From Arbacia lixula (lineage: Eukaryota > Echinodermata > Echinoidea > Arbacioida > Arbaciidae): a stretch of 64,000 nt of DNA. The notes below the pieces were generated by a model. It ran no database searches, was not told the DNA's origin, and worked only from the letters and a program-made list of their open reading frames with translations. A program made the translations under genes and the position numbers. The stretch spans positions 37,851,807-37,915,806 of the forward strand of contig OZ022576.1 in assembly GCA_963669155.1 (NCBI GenBank), read 5' to 3'. This document shows, in pieces, positions 1 through 13,200 of the stretch (position 1 is the first letter of the stretch; each line of letters begins with the position of its first letter).

Positions 1-162
1 GTTGATGCATAGTGTAGCGTCCAGACTACGAAGGTCACTCGTAGGACGTTGATAGTCTACACTCTAAAACTTTTTGTTCTCCTCTTGTTATAAACATGCT
101 CTTATCTCTTGACTACCAATGCTAACAAAATCTTGCTTCCGTGATAAAATCAAACATTTTTC

Positions 163-168
163 TTTATT
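163..168 (-). promoter_or_regulatory. Candidate poly(A) signal AATAAA downstream of copy A
   Basis: AATAAA on the minus strand about 1 kb past the copy A stop. It would serve a transcript ending in the non-homologous flank. This is motif match only. Confidence 0.2.
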
Positions 169-990
169 TGTTGGTTATCTTATTGCGATACTTGCGCTTC
201 TTTTGGATCATGCCTTATCAAAATTTTCGGAGTATAAATATTCATTGTGCCTAGAAACGTAAGACTATCAGTTGTTTCTATATCAGCAAGCGCTCTATAG
301 CGCGTTCTCATTGACATCCCATTCGCAACCGCTCTCTGATTACACTCTCGGAGTCACGTGGCTTAGTCCACGCGGGAATTGCCGGCGCCGGACTGCTCCA
401 CTACAGAAAAAGGGGACGGTGCTCTCAGAAAGAAAATATAATGTAAAAAACACTGGATTTTTGTGGGACAATAAGATAAAAGTGAGTTTGTTTATCCTTC
501 TTGTATTATTGAAGAATACATCATCTCATGAAAATGTTATTGAATGATTGAATAAGGAATATTTTTGGTAGAAATGTATTATGCACCCCTATCAAACAGT
601 CGATGACTCCAATATTTTTTTCTCTAGCGAGATTTGGGGAAAAAGAGACAGGAGATTCCATTTTGTTCTAGGGGATTTAGAGCATCATGTCGGGAGGGAC
701 AGATAAAAAAATAATAAATAGTCTGATAAAACCTAGCAAACATGAAATAATTATAAGACAAACACATATCTATTTACTCAACTTTTTATCACAACATGGC
801 ATTTGTGCACAGTAATAGGTTTTCTAGTGTCCTTATATCAACTCATTACCCACATACAATGGTACAAAGGAACAGCTGATATCGGCATGAGCGTGCTCTC
901 GCAGGCTGTGGCCGATTGCAGAGAGCAAGGATTTCTCTCTCAGCTGTGAAAAGCTCTGGCGTCTATGAGCTAGCGTGTAAAAAAAAAATG

Positions 991-1091
991 TGCCTCCTGG
1001 CCGCCTCTTTGGGCGCGCCGGCGCGAATGTTCGAACAAATTGCGCCTCCTGGCCGCCTCTTTGGCCGCGCCGGCGCGAATGTTCGACAAGC
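991..1091. repeat. GC-rich two-unit direct repeat
   Basis: Two adjacent units of about 50 bp share CCTCCTGGCCGCCTCTTTGG, then GCGCCGGCGCGAATGTTCGA, in otherwise AT-rich sequence. CpG density is high. Origin unknown. Confidence 0.75.
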
Positions 1092-1162
1092 CATACCATA
1101 GTCTTGAATATTCATTAGCACAGTAGCCAATAACAGAGGCCGTACTGAGTGAATGGCAAAAA

Positions 1163-1205
1163 AACTGGGTCAGAAAGACTAGGTCAGAAAGACTAGGTCA
1201 GGAAA
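1163..1205. repeat. Three-unit 14-bp tandem repeat at the breakpoint
   Basis: The unit GACTAGGTCAGAAA occurs three times with small changes, ending about 12 bp from where homology to copy B stops. Confidence 0.75.
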
Positions 1206-1209
1206 TGGC

Positions 1210-1249
1210 CTAACCCCACGCACGGAGAGAGTCCGCTATGGAGTTTGAT
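1210..1249 (-). CDS. Copy A exon 25, cut by a breakpoint, with terminal stop
   Basis: The acceptor CTATCAG is kept and the first 33 nt match copy B exon 25. Homology ends at about 1217 and TGG GGT TAG follows in frame. The encoded end is [12 protein letters not shown]. This cuts the helix that in copy B continues to [12 protein letters not shown]. Whether real transcripts splice around it is unknown. Confidence 0.78.
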
Positions 1250-4200
1250 CTGATAGGTCATAGAAACCAACGCACTTTTTGTTCAGTTATATATGTACTA
1301 CATTGCTTGGGAAACATAAATGCAGTTGTGGATTATTTATCATAATTCTGAAATCCTGCTTGTATCTCGTTTCAATATCTCTAAATTTGTGGGGAATATA
1401 ATACATGGGTATTTGCTGCGAGATTTACGTTGTGTTACTCGACACCACTATGGTCATATCATGATCCCGCCTCGTCGCAGTAAGGTTTCTTTCTAGTTTT
1501 CTTACACATCCCTTGCCATAAGCCCTTCCTTGGCAGCCCGGGCTGTACTAACCCACGTTGGTACCCACCTTTCTTGTTTGTTTTGCTTGTGATTACAATG
1601 GTGCCAGGAACAGACTTATAATAGTTAAAAGTATTGTTTATATATTGTTATTAAAGCACGTACTGGCAGAACATATCGCCACATTCGTCCTGACGTTTCG
1701 AAGATGATGACACTGTAGACCGTATCAAAGCTGTTATCACCCTGCAGTAGAACATTGGATAGAAATAAGTGAGCTTTGAAAAGCAAGACTTTGATAAGGA
1801 GGGATCATCGGGCAACATCTTTAAGTTATTAGTGAAAAAGTTGTTCATAATTTTCTATAGAAAATTGTGTAAATCTCTGGACAAAAGAATAAAAGCGATT
1901 TAAAAAAATCAAAACCATCTTAGGAAATAATATCCTCGACTGTAATGCAACAAACAAATGATATGATATTCACATTTATCACCCTCTTACATGTATCACT
2001 TTTGAAGAAAGAATTACTTTTGTTAATATGACGTTTTCAACTTACTCTGTAAAAAGAAGAGTGTTGCCCCCGCTCATGAATGTGATTGCTAGGAGAGATG
2101 CTATGCGCTTCCTAAAGAAGACGTGAAAGGAAAAGCGACACATTTTTTTAAATTAGCCTACTGTTCTACCGACTTTTTTTCTCAATATTTTCGATGTTAA
2201 AAATAGGCAAGATCACCTTACAAGAGTGCTGGGTGACATACAGACATCTACATATATCTGTATTTCACATCAGAGGAATATGCCTCTATCATCAATCATA
2301 ATGTAGGTTTATAACTTTGATAAGAAAAAGTGTCACTTTAATAATAGATCATTTATTACAACTGGGACAGCTTTAATGCATGAAACACAATGAAAACACG
2401 TGATTTAGCATACAGACAAGTCCAAGAGGAAGATTTGAAAGATTTCTTTTTATACCGTTCGAAATTCTACATCTTGCATTGCGAATCATATTTTTCTTTA
2501 TGTCTTCATGAAAAGTCTGGTTTTTGTTAGCGTTACTTTATTTTTTCGTTACTCAGTTCATAAGATACTACGAGCCTGAATTGATTTTCTGTCGTATTAC
2601 TTCTCAATTTTTCGCTATTCAGATCATAAATTTCTTTTTTTGCTATAACTTATTTTCTTCATTTTTGCTTATCTGTTTGGGAGACTTTGTCTTATTCACT
2701 GATTGTGGAAGAGCTTTGACGGTAAAAGGAGATTTGAAATGATTAGGACCTGTTCAGCGGAGGCAAGTCGATAATTGCTCAGTAATTTGAAATACCATTT
2801 CTTTAATCATTAAAGCAAATGCATTGTATCTAACAACACAAGCAATATGAAACGTCTGGGTTTCGGCATTACACCTTTCGCTCCTTGTAATTCGATATCC
2901 ACACAGACACCTTAAATCTCGGGATGGCGTTGTTTTATTTTTCTACCTTAGTTTCTCCTGCTTCGGCATCTTATCATCCAGTTCTTTGATGAAATCCAAC
3001 ACAAACTCTTTCTTCTTCAGGAGTGCGGTAAAGGACGCGAGGGAATCATCTATAGTATCGTACTTGAAGAAATATAGGGGGTTGATAAAGAAGGAAGCGA
3101 CAAAGAAATAAATCATGTCTACATGTCGTTGGTGATAAAACAGCCGGTTCAAAATACGTTAAATATCATTATTGGAGGAAGAGGCGAGATATGTGATCTG
3201 TGTACGATTGTGTTAAATACATGTCTCAGTGTAATGTAATCATTAATTATCCTGTATTTGGGGCCTTAACCACCAAAACACCCGTGATGATGAAATTGTT
3301 TTTAAATGAAATGTTGTGTTGGTTTTCCAAAATGTAATGTGAAACTGAACGCACACCTCAAGCTCGTCCCACTTTAAAAAACAAATTGAGAAAATGTACA
3401 ACTTCTCTGATACTAATTTCTCGTACCTGCATGAGTTATTATAATGATAATGATGACAAGTGAAATCTTCAAATCTTCTATGGGCTAAACTTATTTCCTT
3501 GTACTAATTGTCAATCTTGTCATGTACATAAAATGTGACGTCAAGATCATAAATGGAAGGCTGTAGAAACAGCATTTATATACATATACACGGTAGTATA
3601 ATCGCTGCATATAAAATAAATGAGTTTGTTACGTCTGGGTCAGATGTGTCCGGACGAACATCAAGGCCTCGGAAGAGCATCATTGTGACGTAATTGACGT
3701 AGTCTCTGGCGGGAACGCCGTGCTTCTTGATCCTTTCATGATGTACAGACATCTTTTCCCTGGCCTCACGCAGGTCCTTCTTGGTGTTCGCCACTAGATG
3801 ATGGAGGAGGGGGTGAGGGGGGGGGGAGGGGGTGACAAACCGGTATTCGTTAATACAGATTATCACGCTCCGGTGTGACAGTTTGTAACAATGCATTTCA
3901 ATTCAAATTTTGCAAGGTCCAGGCAATGCAGGCGCTTCCCTTTTCTCAGAGTAACACAGATTAACCAATGAAGAGGTTCCAAGAAAAGCTGGAATGAGGG
4001 GAAAGCCGACTGTGGAGATAAGAACGAGTTTCTTGTGACATATAATGAGACGACGGTCTGGAAAATTTAGGAATGACAGGAAAGGAAATGAGGTAGAGGA
4101 TACTGCACGTAGAGAGGGTCGGCTTACCTTCTGCAACTCGATCTTCAATATCTCGTCGCATCATGTTAATTTCCCTCTGTGCCGCCAGTGAGGTTTGGCT

Positions 4201-7200
4201 ATATTTCCTTTGCTTCCATAGAAGTAACAAGGCGAGACAGACCACAAACACTATGACCAAAGCTGTTACTGGCAGGACAATAGCAAGTAGGTTCACGTTG
4301 TCTATTGCCTGGCTTATATACCCTGGACGAAACCTCAAATTGCCGTGGTAAATCTGTAAAGGGGGGGGGGGGGGTAATGAAATGTTCAATTTATGTGAGT
4401 AAACACACACTCAGCGATAACACGTTAAATGACACCGGTTATTGACGATTGAGATACTAATACCAAATGATAAAAACAGATTACTTTTAGATATAAATTT
4501 TCATATAAATGCTGTTGTTGTATTCGCCTGATCTTTATATTTCCACTCCTCTCGTCGATTCGAATGCGCGCACATCTCTAATTCTAACCCCAGAAGTATA
4601 TGATGCAAACTTGCTTAGCACCGTCCACCTATCATGACTTGTCATTTTCTAAATATTACTATTACTTTTCTTAACACTGTGTGTACCAGCAATGTCACAA
4701 GACGAACGTAGAAGGATAAGGAGAATGTCAAGGTACTACCACAACTTCAGGAAGATTCTTCGTTGGACCTTCCCCGAGGGTGCCATTGAAATCTCCTGGA
4801 CCTGGGAGTTGCTCAGGGAGCTGACACCGTAGCCGAGAGGGTTCGAGAATCAATGGCAGACACTCGCTGTCAGGGCCTATCAAGATGCGGATATTACCTC
4901 CGCTGATGTCACTAGAACCTGAGGTCAGGTTGCTGCCCTAAAATGCCACAGAACAACAAGAATCGTATTGAGCTCACATACTGTACAAGGAGTCAAGGAC
5001 AGCCCCATCATCCACCTAAAAGGGTATTAGTGTCATGATCAACCAATGAAAATCACCACAAAATGCTGCATATTTCACTTGTATTCACAGACATTAATTA
5101 ATACTGACAAGTTAAGAAGTGTCTTTGTGTCGGTGGTATACCATACGTTTTTTAATCCGAAGAGCTCATCTCAAACACTTGTGTTTTATGGCAATATTTT
5201 ATTCTGATGTCCTCAATTACCAATTAACATTTATTTGTTATTTCTTTTCTTTCACACCATGTCATATATTATGTCGTATAGCACTCTTAATGCCTATTTG
5301 ATACCGTTTGTTCGCTATAAAGCCTTTTGGGTGAATCACTCTGGGTTGGCATCTCTTACACGTGTCCACTCCACCGGGTTTACACCCAGCTCTTCACACC
5401 GAGAAGTGAAGTGGGTTCTTTAGCGTGCATAGTGTGTGCCTCTTCTATACACGGGACCTCTATTTAACGTCCTATCCGAGGGACGGATTCGTTCTCATGA
5501 GTTTGAAATGCATTACTTTGAGCTCAAGAATTGCGTTGTCCGGAAAGGTCTTGATGTGGTTTGGTTCACTGAAGGAGTAGTAGACAGGATCAGGGTAGTA
5601 CGACATCACTCCAAGATCAAGGATGTAGGAGTCTAAATCCAGAGACAGGTCAACCTGCTCGACATCCGCGGCTCTCTTTCTCCGAGACGCTGACCCGGAA
5701 GGGTCAGCTGGGGAAGGACAGGCTAGTGACCTATCACTTTCGACGTCACAAATCTGGGGGCGCAACGAAAGAGAAGGATCTGTGTTGAAGTTCATTTCGA
5801 AGCTTGAAAGACATTATACGCACTGCAGGGTTTAGTGAATGCTTACAAACGCGAAAGGGCAAGAAGGGCAAGAAGAAAGGGCAAGAAGAAGGATGACTTG
5901 GAGATAAATGATGCATCAAAATTAAGTGAACTTTATAAGTACTTACATGCAAACGCAAAACTTAAAGGCTCGTGACACACATTTAACACCTCAATGTTCC
6001 ACTTTACTAACGTTATATACAACACATCGTTTTACCTACATCTCCACAGTCAGAGTGATTCGTGTGTTCTAGAAGTGGTTTACTGTATTCGTTTATGTTG
6101 AAAACGATACCTACTTCCTTCACTTCATTTACGCTTACCTCGATAGAACGGGCTCTAGTTGTTTGTGAAGACGCCACAATCCTGGCGTGTTGAATCAGGC
6201 TGAAGCCACTACCGATCACTCCAATGCGAAGGCCTCCCCTTCAAAAAACCGATAACATAGAAGTTAGGATATCAATATATAAGTCATACATGGCTAGGAA
6301 GGGGGAGAGAGAAAACAATACGAAATGGGGAAATGTGAGCAAAAGTTGATAACCTAGGGGAGTTTTAGTTTGAGGTTTTCGTCATAGACATTCATCAAAA
6401 AGTTTTGACGTCCTTAATATTGAGAAAGAGGAAGAGAAAGATCTAGATGTATATTTTGTATATGTACGTGTGCATATGCTGTTCTTATTGTATATAACTA
6501 ATGACATCATACCATTCGCAGTTCATTGAGGTGTGGTAACTTCATCCTCGTTTTGCTGGTTTTCTTCCTTTACTGACCTTTACAATGATTATCACAAAGT
6601 ATCTTCCAAGGCTTCGTGGCTTCCTCCATTTGCTTCTTATATAAGATTAATCACTTTCACAAAAAATGTACTTTCCAATTTTCCTATGAAAGAGATAACT
6701 TACGCCTCGATGGAGTCTGTGCGGTCAATGCTTTCAACTTGTGGATTGGGCATGTATTCAAAGGAACCTTGGGATGTCCTCAGTGCCGTGTCAAAGGTCA
6801 TTGTAAGCTGGTGAATATTCGTGTCATTTTGCTGTATACCTGTAGTTGTGCAACTGGCTTCTTTTTCAGCTACAGTCCTACAAATTAACCATTGATTCAG
6901 TACGTTAGAATACCACCGGAAATATGATATGATGATATAGGTTTATTAAAAACGACACACAACAATCTGAGTATTTGTACAACAATATGAATATTTAAAA
7001 AATATAGAACAAAAATTATCATAGATATTTGAAATGACATCACGATTTCATGATACATTATTCAAATATGCAGAGGCTTACATGCATAGAAATGAAGCAT
7101 ACACAATACCGAGACATAACTAAAATATATTTTACCACACATTGTCTGGAAACATGGTACAGATGCTGGTTCGCCGCGTAGCAGACTATGTAAGGATACA

Positions 7201-10200
7201 AGCACAAGATTACTGACTCACAGGTCTATGCATGAGTAGTTTCCGAATGCAGCCGTGATGTCCCTCCCTGTGGCCAGGAACTCTCCTTGAATGGTCACTC
7301 TGGTTCCCCCTGCTGCTAGCCCCACCGTGGGACTAAAACCAGCTATCACGGGGTCCTGCAAACACGGACATCAATATCCGCAGTAAAATATGTTTTCCGG
7401 AATTCAAGTTGCGGATCGGCCGCAGCACAGTGAGACTTGGCCGAGTGCGCTATGTGGGTGTCCATTCAAGCGCAAATAAAAGCATTTGGCAAAAAATCAC
7501 GTAGCACTTTGGCGCCATTGGTAATTAATACTCTGATTGCAAGAAAATTTGACGCCAGGAATGGTTAGTAGTTTTTCAGAGAAAGCTTGCTCTTCCAGTT
7601 TAGATATCATTGGTCAAGTGCAAAGCGTGCAATACTCTTAACCATATCATATAAAACGGATATTTCATAGCGAATGTGATAAAAGTTGAAATAATATCAC
7701 ACAATAAAATGCGGTTGGACTCATCTCTATACTTTAAAGTTCAATGATATATTTAACAGCTAGGAACAGTACAATACACATACACACAAGTTGTTCTTAT
7801 TAAAAATCTTGTGTAAATAAAGATACACAAATTGTGTGATCTCGCAACGCTATGATGACTGCTAATCTTAATACACATGATGCATATACCTTTCATATGA
7901 TGTAGGTATGTCGTGCAATCTTAGTACACACATTCTGCAACCATACATACGTTCATACATTGACATCCAGCATGTCAAGCGATTACATAACTGCGATAGA
8001 GGGAATCACTGTAAGGCCGATTGATGTTAAAATATATTATCCTATGTCCGGGGTGCAACTAAAAAGTTTGTCCTTGGAGTTGAATAACAAGATATTTCAG
8101 ATGAATAAAGTTATGAAGGATCATGCCTTTCCATGAAATCAGAAGAAATCTTAAAGACACGTACCCTGTACATGAAGCTCTGGTCACTGATTGTTGTGCG
8201 GATTTTAGTGTTATGATTCACAGTAATGATGACCTTTCCTGACGTCACCCTCTCTGAGTGGGTTGTTATACAGCTAACACTAAACAAGAGACAACAGAAT
8301 AGTGTATCTATATCCTTGTATTCATGGCACTAGCTTTTGTTAGTTTTCGTTTTGTTACCACATCTACTCAAAGAAAAAAATATATTTACACATGATACAC
8401 CAACACATAGTCACAAACACACATACACACAGTAACATACTGTACATACGAATATAGGTAATTACAATGGCGCTGAAATGAAAATCCAAATAAATAGAAA
8501 CACCATAGAATATAAGTATGTTTAACATTAGAAATACGATAAACACAGTCATCAGATCAATGTTAGAAATCATCTGTTGCGAGGTTCAAACAAGGCATTA
8601 GCAATATTGTGTCTCGCCCACTTGCGAAAATAACCAGAAATATCGCGATCTCCGTTGCTACGCAAAAGAAAACTGAAACAAACAAATAAGCAACTTTAAA
8701 CAGACAACATCAAAATCAGGTGCAAAATAGTGACTTTGAATAAATTTGCATAAATGTGCATGAGTAATGTTTGCCTAAATCTAGATCAGTAATGCTCACA
8801 CATGCTCACACAATTCTGTGCACAAGTTAGGAAGCCTTCACCAAGAGTCTTGCAAGTAAACTTTAATGTATGACCTCAAATGACCTTTGACCTTATCATG
8901 TGACCTCTTACATCACAATAACATGCAGGTGCCCCCAGTGCATCCATCATCCAAGTTTGATTGCCATTGTAGCAACATGTGATGAGTTATGTGTGATAAG
9001 AGAGTCTTGCAAGTAAACTTTAACGTATGACCTCAAATGACCTTTGACCTTATCCTGTGACCTCCAACGGTACCATAACATGAAGGTACCCCCAGTGCAT
9101 CTATGACCCAAGTTAGGTTGTAATCCAAGCAACCTATGTGAAGTTATTTGTCAAAAGAGAGTCTTGCAGGTAAACTTTAACGTATGACCTCAAATGACCT
9201 TTGACCTTATCCTGTGACCTCCAACAGCACCATAACATGTAGGTACCCCCAGTGCATCTATGACCCAAGTTAGGTTGTAATCCAAGCAACCCATGTGAAG
9301 TTATTTGTCAAAAGAGAGTCTTGCAGGTAAACTTTAACGTATGACCTCAAATGACCTTTGACCTTATCCTGTGACCTCCAACGCCACCATAACATGAAGG
9401 CACCCCCAGTGCATCTATGACCCAAGTTAGGTTGTAATCCAAGCAACCCATGTGAAGTTATTTGTCAAAAGAGAGTCTTGCAGGTAAACTTTAACGTATG
9501 ACCTCAAATGACCTTTGACCTTATCCTGTGACCTCCAACGCCACCATAACATGAAGGTACCCCCAGTGCATCTATGACCCAAGTTAGGTTGTAATCCAAG
9601 CAACCCATGTGAAGTTATGGATCATAAGAGAGTCTTGCAGGTAAACTTTAACATTTGTGACGGACGACGGACGACGGACGGACGACGGACGACGGACGGA
9701 CGACGGACGGACGACGGACGGACGACGGACGGACGCCATTTGGATCCCTTAGTCTCGCCTTCACCTCCGGTGGGCGAGACAAAAAGAACATCGATAGTCT
9801 AAGCTTCTGTTACAAACAGCTAACTCCATATATATCATTGTGTCACCGGGAAATTTAGTACGTCTGTTTCTTTCCGTGCTAACATTTGGTCAAAGATGCT
9901 CGTATCATACACGATACCAAAGCCAATCACTTATGATATAGAACTTTAGAAAAGTCAGAGAGAAAGAGCATGATTGATAAACGGTAATCTTCCAAGGGTG
10001 ATCGACGACGTAGAGACATAATAATCATTTTTAATGCACTATCACTATAGTAACATTATTCTGAATCATAACTGAAAATGACGGCAATCTACACGACTCG
10101 TTTAGAGTTGACTGACATGACTCGCTTCCTTACCTCTCACCAGGCCTGTAGTAGGCCGCCATGCCGTTCAGATCACAGATATAGTCTGCTACAGACACCA

Positions 10201-13200
10201 ATACGATGTCAGCAAAGCGCACCCCTAAGTCTGTCCCTGTGATCTCCATTCTCGTCTCTCCCTCCACGGGGCCAGACTGGGGGAAGAACTGTGGGAGAGA
10301 AACACGCAGGGTGGGAGCGGGATACTAGATACAACATACAGGAATAGGGTACTGTAGGTTCACTTCAGATCACTACAGGCGACACGATCCGATGAGTCGT
10401 ACGACTCTGCAACTGGCTGAATCGCAGGACCAGAGGGGCGTTTCATCCAAATGAAAAGAGACCTTCAGTGTTGGTTTAGTGTTTTCATGTTCATAACTTT
10501 ATAATTTGTTGCAAACAACCATTTGATTTGCACCTCTAAACGCTAATGGCGTAATAAGATAGTTCATAAATATTACCTCATGAACTGGTGTGTTCAAGTA
10601 TTGTTCCCCTCACCGTTGTTGCATATGTACTATTTTTCTCTACAGCCTAGGGCCAATAAATGTTGATAAAATATGAATTATTTTTCTCTTACATCAGTAA
10701 TCACTGGTCCGTTGCAAAGTTGCGTCTGATTCTGCCACAGGAAATTGTTTGTCTGGCAGACGTCACTCTGTAAGACGTTACAGTCTGTCTCACACCAGCC
10801 GCACTGTAGCATCGGTGGAGTCGCCTCTGGGGACAGACAACGACTACAACTGCCGCTGTTTACGGAGCACTTGTACAGAGTCACTGTCAGGTGAAAAAAA
10901 AATATGAATTATGAAATCCTTTAACTGAATTGAAACTCACAAAAGCGTCAATTTGCCAATATGATTGGGATTTGTAGATCCGCTCTCGCACAGATTGACA
11001 TGTAGCACACATCCATCAGACTTTGCACTCACTTTATTAAGGAATTTATTAACTCACTTGTCTTTTGCATCGACATATGAACGTAATATGCACAGTATAT
11101 GTAAATGCAAAGTGTAGATTACGTCAATAACTATTTGCACCTGAAAAAAGGGATGTGAGAAATCATTCGTACCATGCGTTTCCACCAAGTCGTCGATGTC
11201 ATTACCGTTCCAACTAACAGACACACTCACGTTGTTGCGGAGAATATCTTCTTCATAGTTGTACTGAAATGTAAAAGATGGGAAAAAGACGGTTTGGTAA
11301 GGTCAAGGTCGATATTCGTACGGAACATTTTTACTGAAATTTTCAAAAATCCCCAATGCCAAAACTACTGAAATATGTTAACAATCATGATAAAGGTATA
11401 TATTTGTACGGCAATGCTAACATATGCTTATTGGTCCCGTTTCCCGTTGAGGGGTTCTGCCATCACTTATGAAATTGATCACAGCTTCTCTTTATGTTTG
11501 ATTCACCGCCGACAACAAAATTATGTAGGACGTCCTCTGCTCCTGTTTAGAGGATACAATCGTTATTCTAGATGTACCACCAGCGACCAGTCCGCCATAG
11601 CACATACTCCATGTACTCTTCGAAAGTTCCTTACCAGTCTCTCCGGACAAACAACGTAGGTGTCGCTGTAATCGATGCTCTGTACTGCAACGTCATTCCC
11701 TTCCACTTGGATGATGCACTCGTAGGTTTGTACCTGGACAAATAGGACCAGGACAAGTAGATATTATGATATTAGATAATACTCCAAAATGTTTAATGTC
11801 TTTTACATTATGACACTTTTTGTTGAGATTTGGTCTGGAAAGTGTTTTCATTACTGTTAAGGATTATTGAAATGTGTACGAATATAGAAATACGTCACGA
11901 AACTAAGTATGAGTATTTTAATTTTGTTAAGAATAAATCATATTTGATGTGGGTCTTAAGTTCGCATTGCATTGCATTGTGTTTTTTACTTTATGATGCA
12001 TCGTTTCTCTTACTCTTGTCTGATCTGTAGGTAGGTTCTTTGCAAGTACGGTGTAGCCTGATGGAACATTGACTGGTAGAAGAAACTCCTCGGAAGTCCC
12101 CAGCAGCTGTGGGCAGTATTCTTGTCCTCTATTCCCAGAACCGATCGGATTCTTCAGAAACAAATATATAACATTATACATCATCATCTTCTCCTCATTG
12201 CTGACATGTATATTATGTATGAACATAAAAAGTAATCAGAACAACAAAACGAATCTGAAGTTAATGAAATTGGTTTTTAACTGTTATCTTTGTATCACCT
12301 TTCATGGTTTACATACGCATGATCATGCTTATACTTTTGCGGGTTAGAATATGGGGAAAATCATCTGAAACTTAAATCTTACTTGCATATTGTATATCTG
12401 ATTGCGACAGTCCAGTCAATTTCTTGGGCAAACTTACACTGTCTCCTATCACGATGATTTCTCCTGCCTGACATGCACTGTTGTCATGGGTACATCTGTT
12501 GTCATAGACACACCAATCACAAGGCCATGGGCTCGTCACACAGGAGGAGCATCTGGAAATGTATGACATACAAAGCGTGAATGTTACTTGCACGTGTGCA
12601 TCTTCGGCTAACACGTTTGTATATTTCTTTTCCTACATGACACACTGGCTCTGGGTTGGATATATCCCCGCCGTGATATAGTACAGGCCCAGCCATAACA
12701 AAATGCATTGAACTAACAGGGTATGAGTGATATGATATCGGTACCACATCAGCTATTACCTTTCATCAAATGCGGAGGAACAAATAAGGAGGGGTGGTAT
12801 ACGGTATCCCTACTTCACATCATGCATTATAGCGTGTACTTCGAGGGACCTGATAAGTTCTTGACATAAGAAGATGTCCTGTCATTATTGAAATAATGAA
12901 AGTACAACGTTACTGTTAATGTAAAACAGCAACAACAAAACGTACGAGTGAATGAGTCCGCAGTCAAAGAAGGTGAATTGGGTGCTGACAAAGCTTACGT
13001 CAGTTTCGGTTGCAATGACGGAAAGGGTTACACTGACAGAGCTGGCTGCATTACAAAAAGGGAGAGAAAAACATAGATGTATGTTGAAATATTAATGGGG
13101 AAATAGCATTATAGCATTATCACTTTATTACTGTATTGCACCATGGGTGTAAAATCATGTTTAAGTTGAATGCTCTAACCTAGGACAAGCTGTGTGCGAT

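Larger units (their letters stand above)
1..1209. other. Sequence beyond the copy A breakpoint, no gene seen
   Basis: This stretch does not match copy B intron 25 or exons 26-35, which is what should lie here if the whole gene had been copied. Short open frames have no recognisable content. It holds a GC-rich direct repeat (991-1091) and a three-unit 14-bp repeat (1163-1205) next to the breakpoint. Confidence 0.6.

Noticed and set aside
8843-9784. CRISPR-like array
   Set aside because: Units are contiguous 157-bp repeats without unique spacers, in a eukaryotic intron.
9617-9802. Open frame of DGRRTTDGRR repeats
   Set aside because: Translation of the (GACGGAC)n minisatellite at the end of the satellite block.
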